Part shown: piece by piece, positions 18,550 to 27,543 of the stretch
How the letters are laid out: the number at the start of each line of letters is the position of its first letter
Position numbering within the stretch: position 1 is the first letter of the stretch
Source: CAVVYA01 sp963752345
GTDB lineage: Bacteria > Pseudomonadota > Alphaproteobacteria > SMXQ01
Reading direction: 5' to 3'
DNA length: 64,000 nucleotides
Assembly: GCA_963752345.1 (NCBI GenBank)
Contig: CAVVYA010000015.1
Coordinates: 620,001-684,000, forward strand
Program-made: the position numbers and the translations under genes
The notes under the pieces: model-generated
What the model was told of the DNA's origin: nothing
The model's input: only the letters and a program-made list of their open reading frames with translations
Database searches by the model: none

Positions 18550-18602
18550 GGGTTCTGACGCCTGTGGCGCAATGATCGTGTTGATCGATAGTTTCAGAAC
18601 CC
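18550..18602. promoter_or_regulatory. 9-bp inverted repeat in a divergent intergenic region
   Basis: GGGTTCTGA at 18550-18558 and TCAGAACCC at 18594-18602 are perfect inverted repeats 35 nt apart. They lie between the divergent glycosyltransferase and aminotransferase genes. They may be a looped operator or a leader RNA stem for the operon at 18.7-22.6 kb. Confidence 0.3.
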
Positions 18603-18733
18603 AGCGGCAGGTTGGTCACGGCGCTAAAAACATTGCTCTCATGTTACGATAACCTAAGGTGGACGCGCGCTAAACCGCAATGTTATATGTCCAAAATGAG
18701 CGTGTATTTCTAAATCGCCCGGGGTCTGAGATT

Positions 18734-19843
18734 GTGACTGAATTTAAGGTGCCTTTTATCGACCTTCCTCAGCGCTATCTTGAGGAGCGGGAGGAAATAC
18801 TTTCTTGCGTCGATCGGGTTCTCTCCAAAGGCCATTTGGTTTTGACCGAGGAGTTGGTCGAGTTTGAAGCCCAAGTCTGCGCTTACTCCGGCGCCAAACA
18901 TTGCATTGGACTCAATTCGGGCACCGATGCCCTGATGATTGGCCTCTGGGCTCTGGGTATTGGCAAGGGCGACGAGGTGATCACAACACCCGTCTCATTC
19001 GTTGCATCGACGGGGGCAATTGTCCATGTCGGCGCCACGCCCGTCTATGCCGACGTACGTGAGGATCAAAACATTGATCCCGTTGAGATCGAGAAAAAGA
19101 TCACGCCGCGCACCAAGGCGATCATGCCCGTCCATTGGATCGGACGCATCGCCGACATGGATGCGATCACGGACATCGCCAAGCGTCACAATCTCAAGGT
19201 GATCGAGGATGCGGCTCAGGCCATGGGCGCCTACTACAAGGGACGCCACGGCGGCACGTTCGGCAATGTCGGCGCCGTTTCAGCCCATCCCTTAAAAAAC
19301 CTCAATGCGCTGGGTGACGGCGGTCTGCTGCTGACCGATGACGACGAGCTTGCTCACAAGGCCTGGTTGTATCGCAACCATGGCCAGGAGGGACGAGATA
19401 ATACGGTCATCTTCGGCGTCAACTCGCGTCTCGATGTGCTCAGTGCGGAAGTGCTCAAATATCGCCTCACGCGCCTCAAGGGCGTCATCGAGAAGCGCCG
19501 TCGCAATGCCAATATTTACCGGAAGATCATCAAGCCGGGGCACGTTTTTATCCCCGATGAAAAACCCCATGAGACCGTTTCTTACGTCATGTTTCTTGTC
19601 CAGGCGGATGATCGCGACGGGCTGCAAGCCTATCTTGCCGACCACGGCGTGCAAACGCTCGTCTATTACGGGACGGCGCTCCATCTGCAAAAAGCCGCGG
19701 CCAAACTGGGTTATAAGCGCGGCGATTTTCCGGTTGCGGAGCGCCAATGCGATCGTGTCCTCGGATTGCCCCATATGCAGTATTTGAGCGAGGACCAAGT
19801 GGGCTACGCGGCTGACCTCATCAACAAGTTCTACGGAGTGTAG
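18734..19843 (+). CDS. DegT/DnrJ/EryC1/StrS sugar aminotransferase
   Basis: A 369-residue PLP enzyme that aminates a nucleotide-linked ketosugar. FIDLPQRY begins the family fold, GLNSGTDALMIGL binds the cofactor phosphate and VIEDAAQAMGA is the Asp stacking on PLP. SAHPLKNLNALGDGG carries the Schiff-base lysine, and NSRLDVLSAEVLKYRL is the usual C-terminal signature. I favour GTG 18734 because the family normally starts just before the FIDL motif; ATG 18680 is in frame but lacks a ribosome site. It heads a five-gene run on the same strand. Confidence 0.9.
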   Translation: MTEFKVPFIDLPQRYLEEREEILSCVDRVLSKGHLVLTEELVEFEAQVCAYSGAKHCIGLNSGTDALMIGLWALGIGKGDEVITTPVSFVASTGAIVHVGATPVYADVREDQNIDPVEIEKKITPRTKAIMPVHWIGRIADMDAITDIAKRHNLKVIEDAAQAMGAYYKGRHGGTFGNVGAVSAHPLKNLNALGDGGLLLTDDDELAHKAWLYRNHGQEGRDNTVIFGVNSRLDVLSAEVLKYRLTRLKGVIEKRRRNANIYRKIIKPGHVFIPDEKPHETVSYVMFLVQADDRDGLQAYLADHGVQTLVYYGTALHLQKAAAKLGYKRGDFPVAERQCDRVLGLPHMQYLSEDQVGYAADLINKFYGV

Positions 19844-19849
19844 GGCGCG

Positions 19850-20500
19850 ATGGTCGCGGTTCTGATCGTTGCTCCGCATGCCATGGATGAGGCCTTGGGG
19901 TGCGGTGGAACGATGGCGCTGCACGCCGAAGCGGGCGATCGTGTGGAGACCCTGGTCCTGTTCGGCGACGGCACCGGGATGGATGCGAAACGGCGCGAGG
20001 CGGCCCCTAAAGCTGCGACGACTTTGGGGGCCTGTCCGCCGCGATACGTGGGCTTTCCGGAAAATCGCAGCGACACGTTGCCTCTTCTCGAAATCATCGC
20101 TGCGGTCGAAAAGGTAATTTTGGAAATCGGCCCGAAAGTGGTCTACGTGACCCACGGGGGCAATCTGAACATCGACCACCAAAGCGCCTTTCGCGCGGTT
20201 GTCACCGCCGCGCGTCCGGTGCCGGACTGCCCAGTCCGCGAGATTTACGCCTATGAGGTAGCTTCCAGCACCGAGTGGGCATCACCGACGGCAGGGCAAC
20301 CATTCCTCCCAGCGCGGTTCGTCAATATTGCCTCCATGCTTCAGCGAAAAATGAAAGCGCTCGACTGCTACGCCGCCGAGTTGCGCGCATCGCCGCATTC
20401 GCGGTCGGATGAGGGAATCCGCGCCTTGGTCCGGTTGCGCGGGCACAACGTCGGCGTTGCGGCCGCCGAGGCATTTGCGGTCGTTCGCCAGCTCGTTTAA
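19850..20500 (+). CDS. PIG-L family deacetylase
   Basis: A 216-residue zinc-dependent N-acetylglucosaminyl deacetylase-like protein. The family motif HPDDE appears as PHAMDE (His10, Asp13, Glu14), followed by GCGGT. A later histidine in NIDHQ completes the metal site. The substitution inside the motif keeps the metal ligands. The start is six nt after the aminotransferase stop, so co-translation is likely. Within the operon it may remove an N-acetyl group from a sugar. Confidence 0.86.
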   Translation: MVAVLIVAPHAMDEALGCGGTMALHAEAGDRVETLVLFGDGTGMDAKRREAAPKAATTLGACPPRYVGFPENRSDTLPLLEIIAAVEKVILEIGPKVVYVTHGGNLNIDHQSAFRAVVTAARPVPDCPVREIYAYEVASSTEWASPTAGQPFLPARFVNIASMLQRKMKALDCYAAELRASPHSRSDEGIRALVRLRGHNVGVAAAEAFAVVRQLV

Positions 20501-20570
20501 AGCGACAAATCTGTAGCGAACCTGATAAGCAACAAGAGGCATTTCCCGTTGCGCCGCAAACGAGGGTAAC

Positions 20571-21338
20571 ATGGACGACTATGCCGACAAGACAGTTCTA
20601 ATCACGGGCGCTTCGAAAGGACTTGGCTCAATCGCAGCTTCGGCTTTCGCGGCGCGCGGCGCGCGGCTCTGTCTGGTCGGACGAACCGAAAGCCGCTTGG
20701 AGGAACTGCGGCGCTCGTTGCCCCGACCCGATGGACACTTGGTCTTCGGCGGCGATCTGATGGAGAGGGAAACGGTCGAGCGGCTCTCTCGTCATGTGCT
20801 GGAGAATTGGGGATCGCCGAGCATCGTTCTTCATTGCATGGGCGGCGGCTACGGGTTCCGCGATCCGCTGCTGACATGGGAACAGTTCGAAAAGCTCTAT
20901 CGCGTCAACTTTGCCGCAGGCGCGGAACTCAACCGCTTGCTCATTCCGGCGATGAAGGAAGGCGGTGGAGGCTATGTGGTCCATGTCGGCTCGACGGCAT
21001 CGGTGGAGGCCATTGGATCGGTCGGCTACAACACCGTCAAGGCGGGATTGGCTGCCTACGTACGCAGCGTCGGCAATGCGCTCGCCGGCACAAACGTGAT
21101 CCTCACCGGGATACTGCCGGGGGCCTTTTACGGCCCGGGCAACGCATGGCGCCGGATGGAAGAGACGAAGCCCGAAATTGCGGCCCAATTCGCCGCCGAA
21201 CGGCTGCCGCGCGGCCGCATTGCCGAGGGAGAGGAAATACTGCCGCTGCTGTTTTTGCTGACGGGCGCGGGCGCTTCGATGATGGCGGGAGCCTGTGTCG
21301 CGATCGACGCGGGCGAAAGCCACGCCTACGCGCGCTAG
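20571..21338 (+). CDS. SDR family oxidoreductase
   Basis: A 255-residue classical SDR. TGASKGLG near residues 12-19 binds the nucleotide. The catalytic site is VGSTAS followed by YNTVK around residue 152. The usual NNAG is replaced by HCMGGG, a variant seen in some family members. It sits between the deacetylase and a methyltransferase, so it probably reduces or oxidises a sugar intermediate; the substrate is unknown. Confidence 0.87.
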   Translation: MDDYADKTVLITGASKGLGSIAASAFAARGARLCLVGRTESRLEELRRSLPRPDGHLVFGGDLMERETVERLSRHVLENWGSPSIVLHCMGGGYGFRDPLLTWEQFEKLYRVNFAAGAELNRLLIPAMKEGGGGYVVHVGSTASVEAIGSVGYNTVKAGLAAYVRSVGNALAGTNVILTGILPGAFYGPGNAWRRMEETKPEIAAQFAAERLPRGRIAEGEEILPLLFLLTGAGASMMAGACVAIDAGESHAYAR

Positions 21339-21356
21339 GGGCATGGAGGGTTTCTC

Positions 21357-22022
21357 GTGGCGGAGTTCGATCTCGGTTACTTCGACGCATCGGTGAAGCG
21401 GACCGTCGGTCCACGGCGGTTCCGACACCGGCTGCTCGCCTGGGAGTTGGGCAAGGATCTCTACGACGGCGGGCGTGAGACAGGCTACGGCGGTTTTCGC
21501 TACGACGGTCGTTGGCTCACCCTGATTCCCAAGTTGGCCGAACGTTACGGGCTGACCGCCCGCTCGGCCGTCCTTGACGTCGGCTGCAAGAAGGGATTTT
21601 TTCTCCACGACCTGAAGCACCTGCTCCCCGGCATTAAGGCACGGGGGATCGAAAACCATGCCTATCCCGTCGAGCAGGGCCTCGATGACGTGCGCGGCGA
21701 CATGACGATCGGCGACTTTACGGCTCTGCCGTATAACGAGGGCGAATTCGATTTCGTCATGGCTTTCTCATCGATCTATATGCTGAACCTGGGAGACGTC
21801 GTAAAGGCGTTGCGTGAGATCCAGAGGGTGGGGAAGGGCAGAAGCTATGTCACCTGCGGGGCTTACCGCACGCCGGAGGAGCGCGAGCTGTTCGCGCGCT
21901 GGACCCTGGTCGGCACCACCGTGCTTCACGTCGACGAGTGGCGCGAGCTTTTCGCCTACGCCGGTTATACAGGCGACTATTATTTCACGACCGCCGGCTC
22001 GCTGAATTTGGCGGCCGGTTAG
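21357..22022 (+). CDS. Class I SAM-dependent methyltransferase
   Basis: A 221-residue methyltransferase with a Rossmann-like SAM site: VLDVGCKKGFFLHDL is motif I and FDFVMAFSSIYML the motif after strand 4. I chose the GTG start at 21357 because GGAGGG lies six nt upstream and no ATG is near. It is 18 nt after the SDR. A role in O- or C-methylation of a surface sugar is inferred from the operon. Confidence 0.84.
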   Translation: MAEFDLGYFDASVKRTVGPRRFRHRLLAWELGKDLYDGGRETGYGGFRYDGRWLTLIPKLAERYGLTARSAVLDVGCKKGFFLHDLKHLLPGIKARGIENHAYPVEQGLDDVRGDMTIGDFTALPYNEGEFDFVMAFSSIYMLNLGDVVKALREIQRVGKGRSYVTCGAYRTPEERELFARWTLVGTTVLHVDEWRELFAYAGYTGDYYFTTAGSLNLAAG

Positions 22023-22035
22023 GGCAGCCACAATC

Positions 22036-22599
22036 ATGGCCGTATACCTCGTCCGCCACGGCAAATCGATTGCCAACAAAGGCCTCGTGCTCAGCGGGAG
22101 CTGCGATCATCCGCTGACTGACCTCGGCCGCGAGCAGGCGCGCCAGGCAGGGCGCGCGATGAGGGGTGTGCAATTCGCCATGACCTTCAGCTCCGAGCTG
22201 TGCCGAGCCGTCGAAACGGCCGAGATCATCATGGAGGACGCGGGCAGCAGACCGGAAATCTCGATTCGCGATCCGCGCTTGAACGAGCGTGATTTCGGAA
22301 TTTACGAAGATGTGGCGCAAATGTGGATTTCCGACAATCACGGACCCGACGTGCTGCAGCGGGTCCACGCCGACGTCACCTTCCGCATGGAACGTGGTGA
22401 ATCCATCGGCGACGTCTATGAGCGGGTAGCCTGCTATTTCGACGAAGCAATTCGCCCCGCGGCGTCCGTGTCCGACGTGCTCGTGGTTTCACACGGCAAC
22501 GTCACCAAATGCCTGCTCGCCCATTGCGTGGGCTGGCCACTCGCGATCATACCGGAGATTCCCATGTGGAACGGGTTGGTGACGCGGCTCAATGTGTAA
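22036..22599 (+). CDS. Histidine phosphatase family protein
   Basis: A 187-residue phosphoglycerate-mutase-like phosphatase. LVRHGKS (Arg7, His8, Gly9) holds the phospho-histidine and VVSHGNV the second catalytic His; SSELCRAVETAEII is the expected Arg loop. It starts 13 nt after the methyltransferase and closes the + strand run. It may dephosphorylate a sugar phosphate. Its end overlaps by 11 nt the end of a minus-strand reading frame. Confidence 0.86.
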   Translation: MAVYLVRHGKSIANKGLVLSGSCDHPLTDLGREQARQAGRAMRGVQFAMTFSSELCRAVETAEIIMEDAGSRPEISIRDPRLNERDFGIYEDVAQMWISDNHGPDVLQRVHADVTFRMERGESIGDVYERVACYFDEAIRPAASVSDVLVVSHGNVTKCLLAHCVGWPLAIIPEIPMWNGLVTRLNV

Positions 22600-23986
22600 C
22601 GGAGTTGGTGATCGAAACGCAGCGGCGCGCCTCGGGGCGGCAAGCGAGGCAACACAGGTGGGAAGCATTGTTGATTTTTGCGAAAGGCGAGTTCCGTTGC
22701 CGAAGAGGCGAGATCGTGGTCATCACCTGAAACGCGCGATGGAAGGCTCTGGAATAGTCTTTTTCGAAAATGATAGAGCGATAAAAGCACCTCGCGTAAT
22801 ACCGAAGGCAGTCGATCCTTTCCCGTAACGACCTTTGAACTACACAATTCGCATGGCGTAACGCTTTGACAAAATCCCCTTCAACGATCATGTACGTGAA
22901 GAAAAGTTTCACGTAGATGAAAAATCGGCCATCGGCATTCTTAAAAACGCTATCGGTGCTCGTAAGGGCATTAAGTCCTTGAAGATTTCGGACTTCGAAG
23001 TTTCGCCACGATTGCCCAATGTCTCCCGTGTGCACCTTCATGCCGTGAAAGAAACAGAAGCGGCTGTAATGGCAATTTGACGATTGGAACAGTGCCTTTC
23101 CTAGGTATCTCTCGGGCCATCTATTCTCTTCGGCTGGGGCGGGCGTTCATCTCGTCGCGCGGCTTGACGCCAATTACCAGGAAATTGTCGGAGTCGGTTT
23201 CGACATGGACACTCGTCGACCCAGTGAAAGGATGACTCCGGACGAAATTATGGTCGATGGCGGTAAATTCAACAATTTCAGTCAATCCACTCAAGTCGAC
23301 CATCCAAGGATGAAGCGATACAAATCGGAATAACGCCCCTCATTGTCAGGCGCAAGCCAGAAGCCCATGTAGGGGACCTGGGGATAATGCGGATTGCCAA
23401 AACAATGGATCGCCATATCCGGATGCAGATTGTCCAATAGAGTTTTTGCGATCGTCCGGGATGGCAGGGCATTGACCTCGTCAAACCGGTGCAGGCCGTG
23501 CGCGCGCAGATACGAGATGACGGTTTCCTCGGTTACCACCGGCCCATGCGAAACGCAGGCCTTCTTACCCTTTTGCCAAACCGTAGAGGTACTTCAACAT
23601 CCCGTCGGAATAGAAACCGGCTGGGTGAAAGAAGAAGCAGTAACCCTTGCCGAGCGCCTCGTGGGAGCCGAGCTGCAACGCGTGGCCGAGCTGGTTGAAT
23701 TTTCCCTGTCGTGATCCCTTGTAGAACGTGAGATTGATGAATTTGACCAGGCCAACGCATCGAGAATTCCAAACAGGTGCGACGCTCTGATGCGCGTCTC
23801 ATCCTCCTCGGTCGTCAGAAATCTAAACTGCGACCCGGCGCGGTTCGGCAGCCACGGAAGGTTATTGGGCGCGAGCAGAGTTGGCAAGGCGAACGTCAGG
23901 AGATAGTCCACGTATGCTTTGCCCCATACCGGCATCAGAAAGAAGAATTGGGGTTCGGCGCTAGGCGTCTGCTCGGTGGACATCAT
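22589..23986 (-). pseudogene. Uncharacterised polysaccharide-locus protein, copy A (frameshifted)
   Basis: I do not recognise a named family. Pieces in different minus-strand frames read in order: FFFLMPVWGKAYVDYLL then LLAPNNLPWLP (from about 23950); GKFNQLGHA, ALGKGYCFFFHP and YSDGMLKYLY; VISYLRAHGL, FDEVN, LLDNLHPDM and PYMGFW; FTAIDHNFVR and DNFLVIGVKP; and MKVHTGDIGQSWRNFE near 23040-22995. Every piece aligns with copy B at 32.2-33.4 kb. Copy A extends about 110 residues further, rich in aromatic and basic residues (FIYVKLFFTYM). The start is taken as ATG 23986 or 23983. The conserved Trp-Gly and DxD-like acidic spots would suit a glycosyltransferase-like enzyme, but that is only a guess. 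Confidence 0.5.
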
Positions 23987-24781
23987 TTCATTGCCGGACG
24001 AGTTACCGGCCTCGGTGACGGGCAGTATGGCGCCGTTGATATAGGCCGACCGTGGCGAGGCCAACAGGGCGATAGTCCAGGCAACTTCGTCGGCGGTGCC
24101 AATCCGGCCGGACGGGGTTTGCGCGACGATTTTATCCAGTCTCTCTGCGGACGAGTGGCGTTTCTGGAAATCGGTGTCGATGGCGCTGGGCGCCACGCCG
24201 ACTGACCGCACCGGCGTTCCTGCGAACTCCCGCGCCAGAGCCAACGGTGAACGTGTTGGCGTGCCGCCCTGGCCACGCCGTAATGCGGCAAGTGCGCAGG
24301 CTCCCGTCGTGGTCGCCATAAGGAAATGTTGACCACGGCGCGGCGTCGCTTGCGACCAACAACGAGCGCCGCAGCGCGCGCATCATCCGCACCGCGGACA
24401 GGAGGTTGACGGTGAGACTGTCCATCCACAAGACATCGTCCGATTGTGCGAAGGTGGAACGACGGATCGCATCGCCGACGTTGTTGATCAGAATGTCCAA
24501 GCCGCCCGGAGCGGGACGAAACGGTATCAGCCAACGGGTGTGCATGGCGCGAGCCGTCAGCAGCGCTGACCACCACCCGTCGACCGCGATGGATCGGTCC
24601 CTGGCCCACGACACGAGATTTTCGGCGGCTTGTTCATCGTTCGGTACGTGAAGGCGACCCGCGCGCTGCATGTGGCGAAAAGCGTCACGCAAGCGCGGCC
24701 GATGCCGCAACTTCCGCCTGTCACCGCCGGAACACCTGGTCCATTGAGGCCGAGATCGACAGTGGAGGACAACTCAGTCAT
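23984..24781 (-). pseudogene. SDR family oxidoreductase (broken)
   Basis: SDR motifs are spread over several minus-strand frames. The N-terminal nucleotide site TGGSCGIGRA is near 24740-24680, LDILINNVGDAI near 24510-24470, and VVNIS then LPHYGVARA (a Tyr region) near 24310-24240. The C-terminal end is IGTADEVAWTIALLASP with YINGAILPVTEAG. The start ATG at 24781 gives MTELSSTVD. The last frame runs without a stop into copy A downstream, so the true stop is hidden by an indel or the two genes overlap. Length and motif order are normal for a 260-residue SDR. Confidence 0.6.
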
Positions 24782-24879
24782 CGCTGGAGAGGATAGTGTT
24801 ACGGCAGACAATCGCATTCAGCAGAGGAATACCGGCTTGAGTCTGAAAATGGGTCATGTCGCCATCATTCAGGGATAAG

Positions 24880-25950
24880 ATGCCTTGTAATTTACGTCCA
24901 CGCCGCGCAGCAGGCACAGCCAGGAGGGACAGTTGCAAAGCGGGACCCGAGGCGCGCGTCCGAGGCAAACCGGTGGTCCAGCGCGTAAGCCTCGGGCAGC
25001 TTGCCGTCGAGGGCGGCCCGGTAGAGGAAGCGGTAGTTTTCCATCACCTCCTCGGGCCATGTAAGCGAGACGTCGAAACGACCATCGATCGTTCCCCCGC
25101 GCGGCATCAAAGGTGCGGAAGCAGATCGGGTACTGGCTGAGTTCCGCCAATCGTACCTGTTCTCAGGAAATGGTACAAAAAGCCGGGCGAGTCCGGAGAT
25201 GGGATCGCATTCGTCTCCAAGGCTACCACATCCGGATCGATGATGGCGAAGCCTTTCGCTTGAACTCAGCATTGTGGATGATGTTTTCGCCATGAAAATT
25301 CCGATACCTAGACCCGGCGATGGCGGGCCGCTTGCGGATCGCTCGGTCGAACGCTGGCGAATCGATAATTCGCTCCACGCTGAAGCGAAGTCCTTTCCGC
25401 GCATGGCCGTTGATCACGAGCTCCGGCAAGCGGGCGACGGCGCCGACGGGGCGAATCGAGGATTCGGTGAAAGCGGCGCAAAATTCATCCGTACGAAAAC
25501 AGGCCCTATCTGCCGCTGTATCAATCGGACGATGATCCTCGATATCGTCGATTAAATTGGTGACCACCTGCCCATTGTCAATAACGCTGGCAATGTCCTG
25601 ATGGGCCGACTTGCTTCTGCAGCAAATAATGGCTCAAGGTGGGGCCTCGAACAGATTGTTGCAGAAAGAAGACGCCGCCCCTCCAGCACGCCTGCCCCAG
25701 CTCGATCAGCCCCTAACGCCGAGGAAAACCAGCGTCCAGCGCGCGAGGTGCGGGAACCGCTGTTTGTCGAGGACTGCGATGCGATCGATCTCCCGCCGAA
25801 TTTTCGCATTGTCTTTCTTGGCGATTTTGCAACCGCCCGTGCCGTCCGGACGGTCCAGCGCCAAACCAGGGAACACCCCATCCTTGGAGAACGCGGTGAT
25901 TCTTGAAATCGGCCAGCGTCCAGCGAGGACGGGGAAATGCCGCTCATGCG
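24880..25950 (-). pseudogene. Broken gene resembling an aminoglycoside-phosphotransferase-fold kinase
   Basis: No intact frame exists. Reading minus-strand pieces in order gives FPGLALDRPDGTGGCKIAKKD (about 25890), QQSVRGPTLSHYL, and SRYRNFHGENIIHNAEF (about 25300-25260) followed by IDPDV. It ends with TWPEEVMENYRFLYRAALDGKLP. The FHGENI plus IDPDV pair resembles the HxDxHxxN and Asp loops of the APH/choline-kinase fold, though the first Asp reads as Asn here. If so, it would phosphorylate a sugar or amino alcohol. The match is by eye only. Confidence 0.35.
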
Positions 25951-26266
25951 TCAGGTGACGGGAAAAACCTTGACCTTCGGGCTGGGGTTGAAGTGTTTGA
26001 CGCTATTCGATGATGGTTCGTCCGGCAATATGTCCGCGTGTTATCCGCGTGAGCTCTGAGGATGAGCTGGCTGACCGGGGAATGCATCACTAACGTCAAC
26101 ACCGGATAATTAACCCGTGAAGTGAAGCGGCGATTTCTGCGGGGTTAAACGGCGGCGGACTCGCATTGTTCGAAGCCTCGACTTCCCAGCGGAAGGTCGG
26201 CCACGCAAACGGCGACAAGGGCGCGTCTTCGCGGCGTGTCTAAACCCCGCGACAATCACCGCGCGG
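25951..26266. other. No gene recognised (about 320 nt)
   Basis: Neither strand shows a frame with recognisable motifs. The stretch lies between two degraded minus-strand reading frames in the frameshift-rich part of the island. I saw no clear promoter, terminator or repeat. Confidence 0.4.
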
Positions 26267-27125
26267 TCAGCCGGCGATGGTTGGCGAGCCGGTAGCGGAA
26301 AAAAACCGGCAGATTTGATAACTCGGCGGCATGATCAGCGTCCGCAGCGAAATGGTATTGACGGTGTGGCGGCCGGGAAAGAGACGCTCCATAACCGTTT
26401 CTACCTGGGAAGAACCGGGGCAAAGGTTATTCCTTGCGTCCTGGTCGCGCGCCGCAGAGACTCGGTGCTGAGCCGCCCGGTGGGCGTGTCTGGATGAACG
26501 ATGTGAGCTCTGCGGCGCAGAGCTCGAACGATTCATGCCGGCGGTTTCGACAACGCCGAACAGGCCACGAGGAGGGCCTGCCAACCGTTGCTCTGGCAGG
26601 AGCCCAGACAGAATACCCGGAATCGCCGAGCGTCACCGGCGCCACCGGAAGCAGCCGGTCGGGAACGTCGATCAAGGGGCAGAAGATCGCTGGTAGTCCG
26701 CCGGATTCGGCGACGCCAATCACGTAATTGGCGGTCGCGAGAAGCGATTTATAAAGGCGCTGTCCTTCACCTGCTTCTCCGATGTTGCGACAGGCAGACA
26801 ACAAAGGGGGCAGAAGGCTGAAGTCGAAGCTTGCGGCATCGCCCGAAGACTGGAATGGTTTGCCGCGCACCACGAGCGCTTCCGGCGATTGGGACGACTT
26901 CACCTGATCGAGCATCTGGGGTTGCGCCAGAATGACCCGGGCGACCAAGGAATCGACGCCCTTGAGCGTTGGATGTTTTGGGTCAACTGCAATCGGATGT
27001 GTCAATATGGCGGCTAATTCGATGGCGTCGGCTGCGGGGTCGATCATCCCGACCAGCATGGATCCGATCTCAGCGCCGCAACCGACAAAAGTAACCGCTT
27101 CATAAAGGTGCCTCCATCCCCCCAC
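26267..27125 (-). pseudogene. Uncharacterised protein, probably frameshifted
   Basis: A minus-strand frame from 27125 gives about 170 plausible residues including VDSLVARVILAQPQMLDQV and GLPAIFCPLIDVPDRLLPV. It then loses normal composition, and a second frame down to 26267 continues with VETVMERLFPGRHTVNTISL. Together they would make a protein of roughly 280 residues. I do not recognise the family. No signal peptide or transmembrane region is evident. Confidence 0.35.
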
Positions 27126-27543
27126 TCTGGTAGATGTTATGGAACGTCGCGAAATTCTACCGGGAAACGGTCCACTGGCTTTTCCGCGCGACGATTTCCG
27201 GGAGTATAGGGCGAGAAATGCCAGCTCAAGTCATCTTTGCCGCGCAACGATTGCCGCGTCAGTTGTTGCGGCAACACGGTGCGCCGACTTCAAAGCTGGG
27301 TTCGATACCGGATAGGGAATGCGACGCGTCCACTGGCAGTTGCGACCCTGCCGCCGCGATCGGGTCAAAAGAGGCGGCGTTGTTTCCGCTGCGATAAAAG
27401 GATATGATTCCTCCGCCTGGAAATGGTTCGGGCGGACGGGCAACGCGTCCAAGGCCGGAGGCGCGCTGTCGATCCGCTCGTAGCCAGCGGTGAGGCGTCG
27501 CACACCTGCGGGGGTTATCCGGCCGTCGACGTCCGGTCCATCA
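27126..27543. other. No gene recognised (about 420 nt)
   Basis: This gap lies between a minus-strand uncharacterised frame and the + strand TPP enzyme, so promoters for both could lie here. A minus-strand frame at 27231-27503 (containing ALDALPVRPNHFQAEESYPF) has fairly ordinary composition and may be a fragment, but I could not assign it. Confidence 0.35.

Noticed and set aside
23251..23270. GGCGGTA as a possible ops/JUMPstart element for the polysaccharide operon
   Set aside because: It lacks the rest of the ops consensus and lies inside the reading of copy A rather than in a leader.
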